The notes beneath the pieces were generated by a model. It did no database searches. It had not been told where the DNA came from and saw only the letters and a program-made list of their open reading frames with translations. The position numbers were made by a program, and so were the translations under genes. A DNA stretch of 64,000 bases from Chitinophaga caeni. Lineage in GTDB: Bacteria; Bacteroidota; Bacteroidia; Chitinophagales; Chitinophagaceae. Shown piece after piece: positions 56,070 to 64,000 of the stretch. Position 1 is the stretch's first letter, and each line of letters opens with the position of its first letter. Location of the stretch: positions 5,031,001 through 5,095,000 of the forward strand of contig NZ_CP023777.1 in assembly GCF_002557795.1 (NCBI RefSeq), given 5' to 3'.

Positions 56070-56468
56070 ATGGCACACAAGCAGAAGAAGGTCTATGTAA
56101 TAGATGACGACGAAATTTTTCATTTCATCATTAAAAAGATGTTTGGGTTGCAAGGTTGGGATGTGACAATATCATCATTTTTATGTGCGGAAGAAGCGAT
56201 TGCAGCATTAGAGGAAGACCCGGTTGCAAGTAATTTGCCTACTTTAATCATCCTGGACATGAATATGCAAAGGATGAATGGCTGGGAGTTTATCGAGGCT
56301 TACAAGGTATTAAAAACTAAAACGGGGCGGGAAGTACCAATCATTATGTGTTCGTCGAGTACGAACATATCTGACCTTGAAAAAGTGAAGGAGATCCCGG
56401 AGTTGAGGGAATATATTACCAAACCCCTCGACAAGCAAAAAATGAAACTGATAGCCACTTACTTGTAA
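56070..56468 (+). CDS. Single-domain response regulator (CheY-like receiver)
   Basis: A 132-residue stand-alone receiver. The acidic pocket is VIDDDEIFHF, the phospho-aspartate is in IILDMNMQRMNGW, the Thr/Ser switch in IIMCSSSTN and the conserved lysine in YITKPLD. No output domain is attached, and no kinase or partner gene is near. It may pass signals through protein contacts or serve as a phosphate sink. Confidence 0.88.
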   Translation: MAHKQKKVYVIDDDEIFHFIIKKMFGLQGWDVTISSFLCAEEAIAALEEDPVASNLPTLIILDMNMQRMNGWEFIEAYKVLKTKTGREVPIIMCSSSTNISDLEKVKEIPELREYITKPLDKQKMKLIATYL

Positions 56469-56506
56469 AAAGTACACAGATCACCCACCTATGTCCAACA
56501 ATTAAG

Positions 56507-56549
56507 AAAGGATAAGGGATATTTTCCAAGCAAAATACCCTTATCCTTT
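56507..56549. terminator. Bidirectional terminator with a long stem
   Basis: AAAGGATAAGGG (56507-56518) pairs with 56538-56549, extended inward by an ATTTT/AAAAT helix. It lies between the convergent response-regulator and ABC-F genes, 36 bp from the ABC-F stop. Confidence 0.85.
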
Positions 56550-56584
56550 CTCTTTCTTTATGCAGATTTGATATTCTAAGTAAA

Positions 56585-58258
<1,674 letters not shown>

Positions 58259-58377
58259 TTACAAAAAAATAGTGGCATGCCTAGGATATTCGAGAATTGT
58301 TATATGCTTAACATATTAAACAATTTTCCTGTATGCTTGTTAGGCCATTATAGATCTTTCACGCTAAAAAAATCCAT

Positions 58378-58938
58378 ATGTTCCATCAAATTGCACAAAA
58401 CTGGTGGTTATTCATCCTAAGGGGTGTATTTGCCATATTATTCGGCTTAATAGCCTTTTTCTGGCCGGGCATCACCATACAGGTGTTAACCATCTTCCTG
58501 GGCGCCTTTCTTTTGGTGGACGGCGTTTTTGCTTGTTATAACGGGATAAAGATCAGGAAGAGCGATTCCCAGTACTGGGTCCTCATCCTGGAAGGCCTCC
58601 TGGGTATTGCCGCCGGCTTGGTTGTTTTCTTCTGGCCTGGACCGACCGTTATTTTCCTCATTTACATGTTAGCATTTTGGGCCATATTTACCGGGGTGCT
58701 CGAGATCATCGTGGCAATTAAATGGCGTAAAGAGATGGAAAACGAATGGATGTTGATATTGGCAGGGGTATTATCTATCGTGTTGGGAATACTCTTCTTA
58801 GCGCAACCTATTGCCGGGGCCATCGTGATAGCGTACTGGTTAGGAATTTACGCGGGCATCTTCGGGATAATGTTAATTATGGTGGGAATACGCTTGAATA
58901 AATACTTGAAAACGCATCCAAATCATTATCCTTCATAA
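58378..58938 (+). CDS. HdeD-family membrane protein (DUF308)
   Basis: A 186-residue integral membrane protein with six hydrophobic helices in three pairs, each pair carrying a repeat such as WPGITIQVLTIFLGAFLLVD and WPGPTVIFLIYMLAFWAIFT. This triplicated pattern is typical of DUF308/HdeD proteins, named after an acid-resistance gene of E. coli. Function here is unknown. A terminator follows. Confidence 0.85.
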   Translation: MFHQIAQNWWLFILRGVFAILFGLIAFFWPGITIQVLTIFLGAFLLVDGVFACYNGIKIRKSDSQYWVLILEGLLGIAAGLVVFFWPGPTVIFLIYMLAFWAIFTGVLEIIVAIKWRKEMENEWMLILAGVLSIVLGILFLAQPIAGAIVIAYWLGIYAGIFGIMLIMVGIRLNKYLKTHPNHYPS

Positions 58939-58965
58939 TGGAGAATACCGGTCGTATCTGAATTG

Positions 58966-58996
58966 TAATCCCCGGTACTGCAAATACCGGGGATTA
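58966..58996. terminator. Bidirectional terminator
   Basis: Perfect 12-bp stem (TAATCCCCGGTA at 58966-58977 with 58985-58996), 7-nt loop, between the convergent HdeD and mechanosensitive-channel genes. Confidence 0.85.
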
Positions 58997-59002
58997 ATAA
59001 TT

Positions 59003-59815
59003 TTAGGCCTGCATCACTTTCGCCGTTACAGGACCTTTAATATCATGCGCTACCAAGGCTTTCCTGATATTTTGATTCGCATCGAAGAAAACCGGCCAGT
59101 AATCCCCGGTTTTGGTTCTTGCCCGGACGGAAATAACCATATTGTTATCTTCGTAAGAAGTGATAAATACCTGGATCGGTGGATCTTCCAATATCCTGTC
59201 GTCCTGCTTCAGCTCATCGATCACCACCTGTTTCACTTTTTCAAAATCTTCATCGAATGGCACTTTCACCGTGATATTAGCCATCAGCATGCCGGTTCGG
59301 CTGGCGTTGATAATATTTCCGTTTGCGACGGCACCATTTGGTAAGATGGCGATCTTTCCATCTCCCGTGCTTAATATGGTGTTGAATATTTGAATTTCAG
59401 TAACTACGCCCGTGATTCCCTGTACGGTAACCACTTCCCCGACTCTAAAAGGTTTAAACATCAATATCAATACGCCCCCGGCGAAATTTGCCAAACTCCC
59501 TTGCAAGGCTAAACCGATTGCCAATCCTGCCGCACCGATAACGGCAATTAAGGAAGTGGTTTGAAAACCTATCATCCCGGCAGCGGAGATGATCAACAGT
59601 ACTTTCAGTCCAACGCTGACCAAGCTCCCGAGGAATGTTTGCAAAGACACATCGGCTTCCCGCTTCTCCAATATCCTTTGCAGCATCTTGTTGAGCTTCT
59701 TGATGATCCAAAACCCGATAACGAGGGTCAAGATAGCCCCGATTACCCTCGGGGTAAATTCCCCTGCCCACAGCACCAGCTTGTCGATATAAGTTTGCAA
59801 ATTTGAAACGTTCAT
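59003..59815 (-). CDS. Small-conductance mechanosensitive channel (MscS family)
   Basis: A 270-residue inner-membrane channel with three N-terminal helices. The pore-lining helix is glycine/alanine-rich (GAAGLAIGLALQGSLANFAG, then GGVLILMFKPFRVGEVV). After it come the beta domain (VTEIQIFNTILSTGDGKIAI, LPNGAVANGNIINASRTG) and the C-terminal alpha/beta domain. MscS channels open under membrane tension to release solutes during osmotic downshock. It is of standard MscS length and monocistronic. Confidence 0.92.
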   Translation of the reverse strand: MNVSNLQTYIDKLVLWAGEFTPRVIGAILTLVIGFWIIKKLNKMLQRILEKREADVSLQTFLGSLVSVGLKVLLIISAAGMIGFQTTSLIAVIGAAGLAIGLALQGSLANFAGGVLILMFKPFRVGEVVTVQGITGVVTEIQIFNTILSTGDGKIAILPNGAVANGNIINASRTGMLMANITVKVPFDEDFEKVKQVVIDELKQDDRILEDPPIQVFITSYEDNNMVISVRARTKTGDYWPVFFDANQNIRKALVAHDIKGPVTAKVMQA

Positions 59816-59897
59816 AATGTTTTTAATGAATAATGTTCCAAGCAGACAAATTGTTCATACACGGCTGTGAAAGCTGATAAAATGACCTCAATAAAAA

Positions 59898-59925
59898 GGC
59901 CGGGCGCTTATTATAAGACCCGGCC
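59898..59925 (-). terminator. Terminator of the S9 peptidase gene
   Basis: Stem GGCCGGG (59898-59904) with CCCGGCC (59919-59925) and an inner CTTA/TAAG helix. On the minus strand it is followed by TTTTTAT, 22 bp after the peptidase stop. Confidence 0.8.
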
Positions 59926-59946
59926 AAATAAACTTCATGTTGAAAA

Positions 59947-62073
59947 CTATTTTGTTATCCCTTCCAGGTCGAGGAAGAAAGCGTATTGCAAGGCTACTTC
60001 TTTCAAGGCTTTAAACCTTCCCGATGCGCCACCATGCCCGGCATCCATGTTAATTTTAAACAGCAGTAAATGTTGATCTGTTTTCATTTCCCGGAGTTTG
60101 GCGACCCATTTAGCCGGTTCAAAATATTGCACTTGTGAATCATGTAGACCCGTGGTAACTAAAATATTAGGATAATTCTGTGCCTTTACATTATCATACG
60201 GTGAATAAGATTTCATGTAATCGTACGAGTCCTTGTTATTAGGATTTCCCCATTCATCGTATTCGCTCGTCGTTAATGGAATCGAAGCATCCAACATCGT
60301 AGTAACAACATCTACAAAAGGTACCGCGGCAATTACACCATGCCATAACTCGGGCCGCATGTTGATTACGGCGCCAATCAATAAGCCACCGGCGCTTCCT
60401 CCCAATGCATACAAATGGTTGGAAGAAGTATATTTATTGGCAATTAAATAGTCGGCACAATCTATAAAATCGGTGAAAGTATTCTTCTTCTTGAACATTT
60501 TCCCATCTTCATACCATTGGCGTCCCATTTCCTGTCCACCGCGTATATGGGCAATTGCATAAGCAAATCCCCTATCGAGCAAGCTAATCCGGTTTGAGTT
60601 GAAACCTGCTTCCGTTGAATTACCATAAGAACCGTAGCCATACAACAGGAGCGGCCCGTTGCCGTCTTTATGGAACCCTTTCTTATATACGATAGAGATA
60701 GGAACTTCGGTACCATCCTTTGCTTTGGCATATAACCGTTCCGTTGTATAATTTTTAGGATCGTAACCGCCTAAGACTTCTTGTTGTTTTTTCAATTCTT
60801 TAGCGCGTGTTTCCATGTTATAATCGAAAGTCGAGTTGGGCGTCACCATGGAAGCATAGCTGTAGCGGAGCAGCTTCGTATCGTATTCGGGATTTCCATA
60901 TATCATGGCAACGTAAGCCGGTTCCCCGAAGTCAATGTAATGTTCTTGTTGGCTGTTGCTGTTGATAATTCTCAGCTGGATAAGCCCCCTTTTGCGCTCC
61001 TGTAAAACGAGGTAATCTTTGAATAACAAAAACTCTTCAAGCAAAACATCATCCCGGTGTGGAATCAGGTCTTTCCAGTTAGATTTGGCCGTTTGATTTT
61101 CCTGGCAAACCATTAACCTGAAATTCTTAGCTTCCCAATTCGTTTGGACATAAAATTGGCCTTCTTTATGATCCAGGTAATAGAGCATGTCTTTTTGGCG
61201 AGGCTGAAACACTGTAAAGTTCAGGCCAGGCTTATCGGCAGGTAAAATTCTTGCTTCGGATGAAAGTGTGCTTTCCGAATTGATAACAAGGAACTTCTTC
61301 GAACGCGTTTTCGACAAATAAACGCTATAAGTGCTGTCATCCTCGAAATACACATTCTTATCTTGTTCGGCAGTTTGTCCCAAGATATGTTGTTTAACGC
61401 GGTCGCTACGGAGCGTAGCGGTGTCCTTTGTTACGTAATACAATGTTTTGTTGTCATTGGCCCAAACTAAGTTACCGGTAGCTTCAGGAAGTGCTACGGG
61501 ATAGGTTTCCCCGGTTTCCAAGTTTTTAAAATGAATCTTGTAACGCCTTCTGCCAACATCATCAACAGCATAAGCCAGCACCTGGTTATCAGGGCTTACT
61601 TTCAATCCCGCTACGCTGAAGAACTCGTGTCCTTCCGCCAGTTCATTTACATCGAGGATCACCTCTTCCGGCGCTTCCAAGGTTCCCTTCTTACGGCAAT
61701 GAATTGGGTATTCTTTACCTTTTTCATAACGGGCATATAAATAGTACCCGTTATCGAAGGTGGGGACGCTTTCATCCGTTTCCTTGATGCGGCCTTTCAT
61801 TTCGTTAAATAGCTTTTCCTGCAAGTGTTTGGTATGCGACATCACCGTGTCTACATAAGCGTTTTCAGCTTCCAGGTAGCGGAGTACTGCCGGGTTATCC
61901 CTTTCATTGAGCCAGTAATAATTGTCGATACGGACATCTCCATGTGCCACGAGCTCTTTCGGTTTCTTTTCTACAGTCGGGGGCGGAATCTTCATATAAT
62001 CTTTGTTTTGTTGGGTCGAACTATTACAGGCGCAAAGTACTACAATGGCCAAAATTGGAGCTAATTGTTTCAT
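59947..62073 (-). CDS. S9-family prolyl oligopeptidase, oligopeptidase B type, lipoprotein
   Basis: A serine peptidase of 708 residues with a lipoprotein signal (MKQLAPILAIVVLCAC). An N-terminal beta-propeller (about residues 80-420) precedes the alpha/beta-hydrolase domain. The nucleophile serine is in ALGGSAGGLLIGAVI, the oxyanion region includes YGYGSYGNSTEAGFN, and the catalytic histidine is in MDAGHGGASGRF. It resembles oligopeptidase B, which cleaves short peptides after basic residues. The lipid anchor places it in the periplasm or outer membrane, unlike cytosolic PtrB. Confidence 0.9.
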   Translation of the reverse strand: MKQLAPILAIVVLCACNSSTQQNKDYMKIPPPTVEKKPKELVAHGDVRIDNYYWLNERDNPAVLRYLEAENAYVDTVMSHTKHLQEKLFNEMKGRIKETDESVPTFDNGYYLYARYEKGKEYPIHCRKKGTLEAPEEVILDVNELAEGHEFFSVAGLKVSPDNQVLAYAVDDVGRRRYKIHFKNLETGETYPVALPEATGNLVWANDNKTLYYVTKDTATLRSDRVKQHILGQTAEQDKNVYFEDDSTYSVYLSKTRSKKFLVINSESTLSSEARILPADKPGLNFTVFQPRQKDMLYYLDHKEGQFYVQTNWEAKNFRLMVCQENQTAKSNWKDLIPHRDDVLLEEFLLFKDYLVLQERKRGLIQLRIINSNSQQEHYIDFGEPAYVAMIYGNPEYDTKLLRYSYASMVTPNSTFDYNMETRAKELKKQQEVLGGYDPKNYTTERLYAKAKDGTEVPISIVYKKGFHKDGNGPLLLYGYGSYGNSTEAGFNSNRISLLDRGFAYAIAHIRGGQEMGRQWYEDGKMFKKKNTFTDFIDCADYLIANKYTSSNHLYALGGSAGGLLIGAVINMRPELWHGVIAAVPFVDVVTTMLDASIPLTTSEYDEWGNPNNKDSYDYMKSYSPYDNVKAQNYPNILVTTGLHDSQVQYFEPAKWVAKLREMKTDQHLLLFKINMDAGHGGASGRFKALKEVALQYAFFLDLEGITK

Positions 62074-62145
62074 AACAACTTTTTGGGACTATGCTAAATT
62101 TAAAGAATCTAATTGAAAAATGACATGGATTTATTAGCATAAAAA

Positions 62146-62175
62146 AACCTGCTACCCATAGGCGGGAAGCAGGTT
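62146..62175 (-). terminator. Terminator of the Gfo/Idh/MocA gene
   Basis: Stem AACCTGCT (62146-62153) with AGCAGGTT (62168-62175) and an inner CCC/GGG pair, followed on the minus strand by TTTTTTT. Confidence 0.85.
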
Positions 62176-62198
62176 GGTTTCAAAATATGTTAAAAGGA

Positions 62199-63581
62199 TC
62201 AGGAGATAAGCATCTTGGTTGGGTTCCAATCGATCACCTTCTTTTTGAAATAACTTTCATTTACTGCCAATGCTGGTCCGGCGGCTCTCAGGCCAAAGGT
62301 TGCATCTTCAACGATCGGTTTACCGTTTCGCATTGCTTCAAAAAAGTTAACGAAATGATCGTAGCGATCATCATAGCCTTTAGGCGCCGCATAACTACTT
62401 TCTTCGAACTTGCCTTTAGCAGCATTCGCGTATTTCTCATTATAAGACTTAATGAATGCCTTTTTCTCCGCTTCGGTGAAGGTATTGAAAGTATCCCATC
62501 CACCGTAGCCGGGTGCTTCGGGAAGTTTATGTTGTTTCATCTTGAAATCGTTCCAGCCGAGTTCAATCACGCCTTCTGTTCCGATTAAACGGGTATATTC
62601 TCCGCCGCCGCCGCCATCTGCAAAGTTCACGCGCAGATTCATTTGGAAGGCAGGATGCGTATCGGTTTCAGGATAATCGAATATGGCAACCATAACATCC
62701 GGTACATCGCGGCCATCGATCCATTGCACCAAATTTCCGCTAGAGAAAATCCTATTGGGGCCCTCGGAATCGATCATGAAATGTAAACCGGAAATCAGGT
62801 GTACGAATAAATCTCCCGGCACGCCGGTTCCATAGGCCTGGTAGTTTCTCCAACGGAAGAAACGAACCGGGTCGAACGGTGTTTTGGGCGTATCCTTGAG
62901 GAAGGTGTCGTAATCAACTGTTTTGGGTGAAGCATCTGTAGGGATAGAGTATTCCCAGGCGCCTAAAGCGGAATGGCGATCAATTTTGGCTTCTACAAAA
63001 TTCAATTTACCGATAGCACCGGATTGATACAATTTCTTGGCTTCGGCCAATGCCACGCTGCTTACCCTTTGACTGCCTACTTGGAAAACAGCATTGGTGG
63101 CCTTTTGCGTCTTTATCACTTCATGTCCTTCGGAAATTTGCTGAACCATCGGTTTTTCACAATACACCGCTTTCCCCTTCTTCATGGCTTCGATGGAAAT
63201 AGTATCGTGCCAATGATCCGGGGTAGCGATTACAACCGCGTCAATGTCTTTCCTATCGAGTATTTCGCGGTAATCCCTGGTGGTATATATCTGCTGACCG
63301 TACACTTCTTTAGCATGTTCAAGGTGACCGGTATATAAATCTGCAACACCAACCAGTTCCACACCGGGAACCCGGAGTGCGCAAGAAATATCACCGAAGC
63401 CCATGATACCCATGCCGATACCGGCGATCCTGATTTTATCGTTCGAGCTAACAGGTTTTTGTCCGGGGAGTATGGTTTGTGGAATGGGCTTAGCAGCTAA
63501 GCCTGAAAGTGACCCCGCCCCCAGTGCAGCGGCCGTGGTACCAAGCTGCTGGAGGAATTTTCTACGAGAATTATTGGGCAT
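62199..63581 (-). CDS. Tat-exported Gfo/Idh/MocA-family oxidoreductase
   Basis: A 460-residue protein with a twin-arginine signal (MPNNSRRKFLQQLGTTAAAL, then GAGSLSGLAA). The nucleotide-binding domain has IRIAGIGMGIMGFGDI, VVIATPDHWHDTI and the catalytic AVYCEKPMVQQIS (EKP motif). The C-terminal alpha/beta domain has GDLFVHLISGLHFMIDSEGP. Family members oxidise or hydrolyse sugars and inositols, and secreted Bacteroidota forms with this layout are often glycan-active. No sugar-uptake genes flank it, so the substrate is open. The frame runs to 63764 through array D, but the Tat signal fixes the start at 63581. Confidence 0.9.
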   Translation of the reverse strand: MPNNSRRKFLQQLGTTAAALGAGSLSGLAAKPIPQTILPGQKPVSSNDKIRIAGIGMGIMGFGDISCALRVPGVELVGVADLYTGHLEHAKEVYGQQIYTTRDYREILDRKDIDAVVIATPDHWHDTISIEAMKKGKAVYCEKPMVQQISEGHEVIKTQKATNAVFQVGSQRVSSVALAEAKKLYQSGAIGKLNFVEAKIDRHSALGAWEYSIPTDASPKTVDYDTFLKDTPKTPFDPVRFFRWRNYQAYGTGVPGDLFVHLISGLHFMIDSEGPNRIFSSGNLVQWIDGRDVPDVMVAIFDYPETDTHPAFQMNLRVNFADGGGGGEYTRLIGTEGVIELGWNDFKMKQHKLPEAPGYGGWDTFNTFTEAEKKAFIKSYNEKYANAAKGKFEESSYAAPKGYDDRYDHFVNFFEAMRNGKPIVEDATFGLRAAGPALAVNESYFKKKVIDWNPTKMLIS

Positions 63582-63691
63582 ATTAGAAAGATTTAGAGTT
63601 CTAAAAGTTAGGAAGATGTACCCAATTATGCAAACAAGTGTACCATTCGGACTAGATAGAAGGGTTGACAGGTGGATAAATGGTAAATCGC

Positions 63692-63745
63692 GATTGGCAG
63701 GACGGTCTCGATTGGCAGGACGGCCGAGACTGGCAGGACGGCCTC
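63692..63745. repeat. Tandem array D, three copies of an 18-bp unit
   Basis: The units are GATTGGCAGGACGGTCTC, GATTGGCAGGACGGCCGA and GACTGGCAGGACGGCCTC; the last one enters the palindrome at 63736-63757. A TCGCGAT sequence at 63688-63694 precedes the array. The array lies in the 240-bp spacer between sdhB and the Gfo/Idh/MocA gene. Confidence 0.9.
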
Positions 63746-63757
63746 GCGAGGCCGTCC
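63736..63757. repeat. 22-bp perfect palindrome with TCGCGA core (site D)
   Basis: Arm GGACGGCCTCG (63736-63746) and its reverse complement at 63747-63757, at the end of array D. It has the same length and core as sites at 12168, 15279 and 35029. Confidence 0.9.
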
Positions 63758-63771
63758 CATCCATAAATCAC

Positions 63772-63797
63772 AAAAGGCGCCCTGGATGGGGCGCCTT
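63772..63797 (-). terminator. Terminator of the sdhB gene
   Basis: Stem AAGGCGCCC (63774-63782) with GGGCGCCTT (63789-63797), loop TGGATG, followed by T on the minus strand, 25 bp after the stop. Confidence 0.8.
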
Positions 63798-63821
63798 CAA
63801 AATAATTATCACGGAAAATTG

Positions 63822-64000
63822 CTATTCTTTGCTGAAACCTGCGCCGATAAATTCGCGGTTCAAACGTGCGATGTTAGTCAGGGAAATACCTTTAGGGCAT
63901 TCCGCTTCACAAGCGCCGGTATTCGTACAGCTACCGAAGCCTTCTTTATCCATTTGCGCTACCATATCAATTGCACGTTGTTTACGTTCAGGATGACCTT
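63822..64000 (-). CDS. sdhB: Succinate dehydrogenase/fumarate reductase iron-sulphur subunit, C-terminal part
   Basis: The minus-strand frame open to the right edge reads [19 protein letters not shown], then [20 protein letters not shown] and [19 protein letters not shown], stop. The cysteine cluster with CP is the last iron-sulphur binding motif of SdhB/FrdB proteins, which carry electrons from the flavoprotein to the quinone site. Only the last 58 residues are inside the window; the flavoprotein and cytochrome subunits would lie beyond the right edge. Confidence 0.88.
   Translation of the reverse strand, partial: GHPERKQRAIDMVAQMDKEGFGSCTNTGACEAECPKGISLTNIARLNREFIGAGFSKE

Noticed and set aside
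63581..63764. Longer N-terminus for the Gfo/Idh/MocA protein, reading GRPA-type repeats
   Set aside because: It is translated from array D and the palindrome; a clear Tat signal starts at 63581.

Overview
This 64 kb window looks like a chromosomal segment of a Bacteroidota bacterium, most likely from the Chitinophaga group. The basis is indirect. Gene starts lack clear Shine-Dalgarno sites. Several promoters match the Bacteroidota pattern TTTG-N19-21-TAnnTTTG. The gene content includes DUF2851, a UbiA/Maf/KdsC-like/DUF2520 block, a BlaI-M56/TonB pair and the nrdB-nrdA order. Most of the window is housekeeping sequence, with about 60 genes on both strands. No phage, insertion sequence, CRISPR array, rRNA or tRNA gene was seen.

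Layout. 1-2.4 kb: a partial protein, tag and a LuxR-type response regulator. 2.4-4.7 kb: an RlpA-like protein, then a two-gene lipoprotein operon of MbnP type (copper binding) and MbnH/MauG type (di-haem peroxidase). 4.8-10.7 kb: a seven-gene minus-strand operon for non-phosphorylative L-fucose catabolism (uptake, mutarotase, dehydrogenase, lactonase, ketodeoxyfuconate dehydrogenase, hydrolase, one unknown lipoprotein). It has no recognisable L-fuconate dehydratase. 10.8-12.2 kb: a D-Ala-D-Ala dipeptidase and trmH. 12.7-16.6 kb: class Ia ribonucleotide reductase nrdB-nrdA behind a cobalamin riboswitch. 16.9-24.5 kb: a helical-repeat protein, then leuC-methyltransferase-leuD-leuB-leuA and a decayed DUF4143 ATPase fragment. 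24.5-32.1 kb: envelope genes, lipA, OsmC and DUF2851. 32.2-35 kb: a SAM-I riboswitch with promoter and attenuator before a metB-type gene and hom. 35-44 kb: maf, a prenyltransferase, a KdsC-like phosphatase, DUF2520, topA, an M48 protease, plsY and prmA. 44-59 kb: pnp, rpsO, ftsE, a BlaI/M56 pair, purM, ribF, holA, an exonuclease and an ABC-F protein. 59-64 kb: MscS, an S9 oligopeptidase, a Tat-exported Gfo/Idh/MocA protein and the end of a succinate dehydrogenase iron-sulphur subunit.

The least explained signal is a set of four perfect 22-bp palindromes, each N8-TCGCGA-N8. The arms share little sequence between sites, yet each is fully self-complementary. They start at 12168, 15279, 35029 and 63736. 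Three sit at one end of a short tandem array whose unit contains one palindrome arm: 22 copies at 12179-12650, 7 copies at 15151-15290 and 3 copies at 63692-63745. Two of these arrays flank nrdA, one in the nrdB-nrdA spacer and one just beyond the nrdA terminator. A second, unrelated family of GTAATCC-rich inverted repeats occurs at 699-791, 933-954 and 30701-30869.

Regulation visible in the sequence: a cobalamin riboswitch on nrdBA, a SAM riboswitch on metB-hom, paired BlaI-like operators, consensus promoters for rpsO, ftsE, metB-hom and a secreted protein, a possible small RNA between the M56 gene and purM, and many stem-loop terminators.
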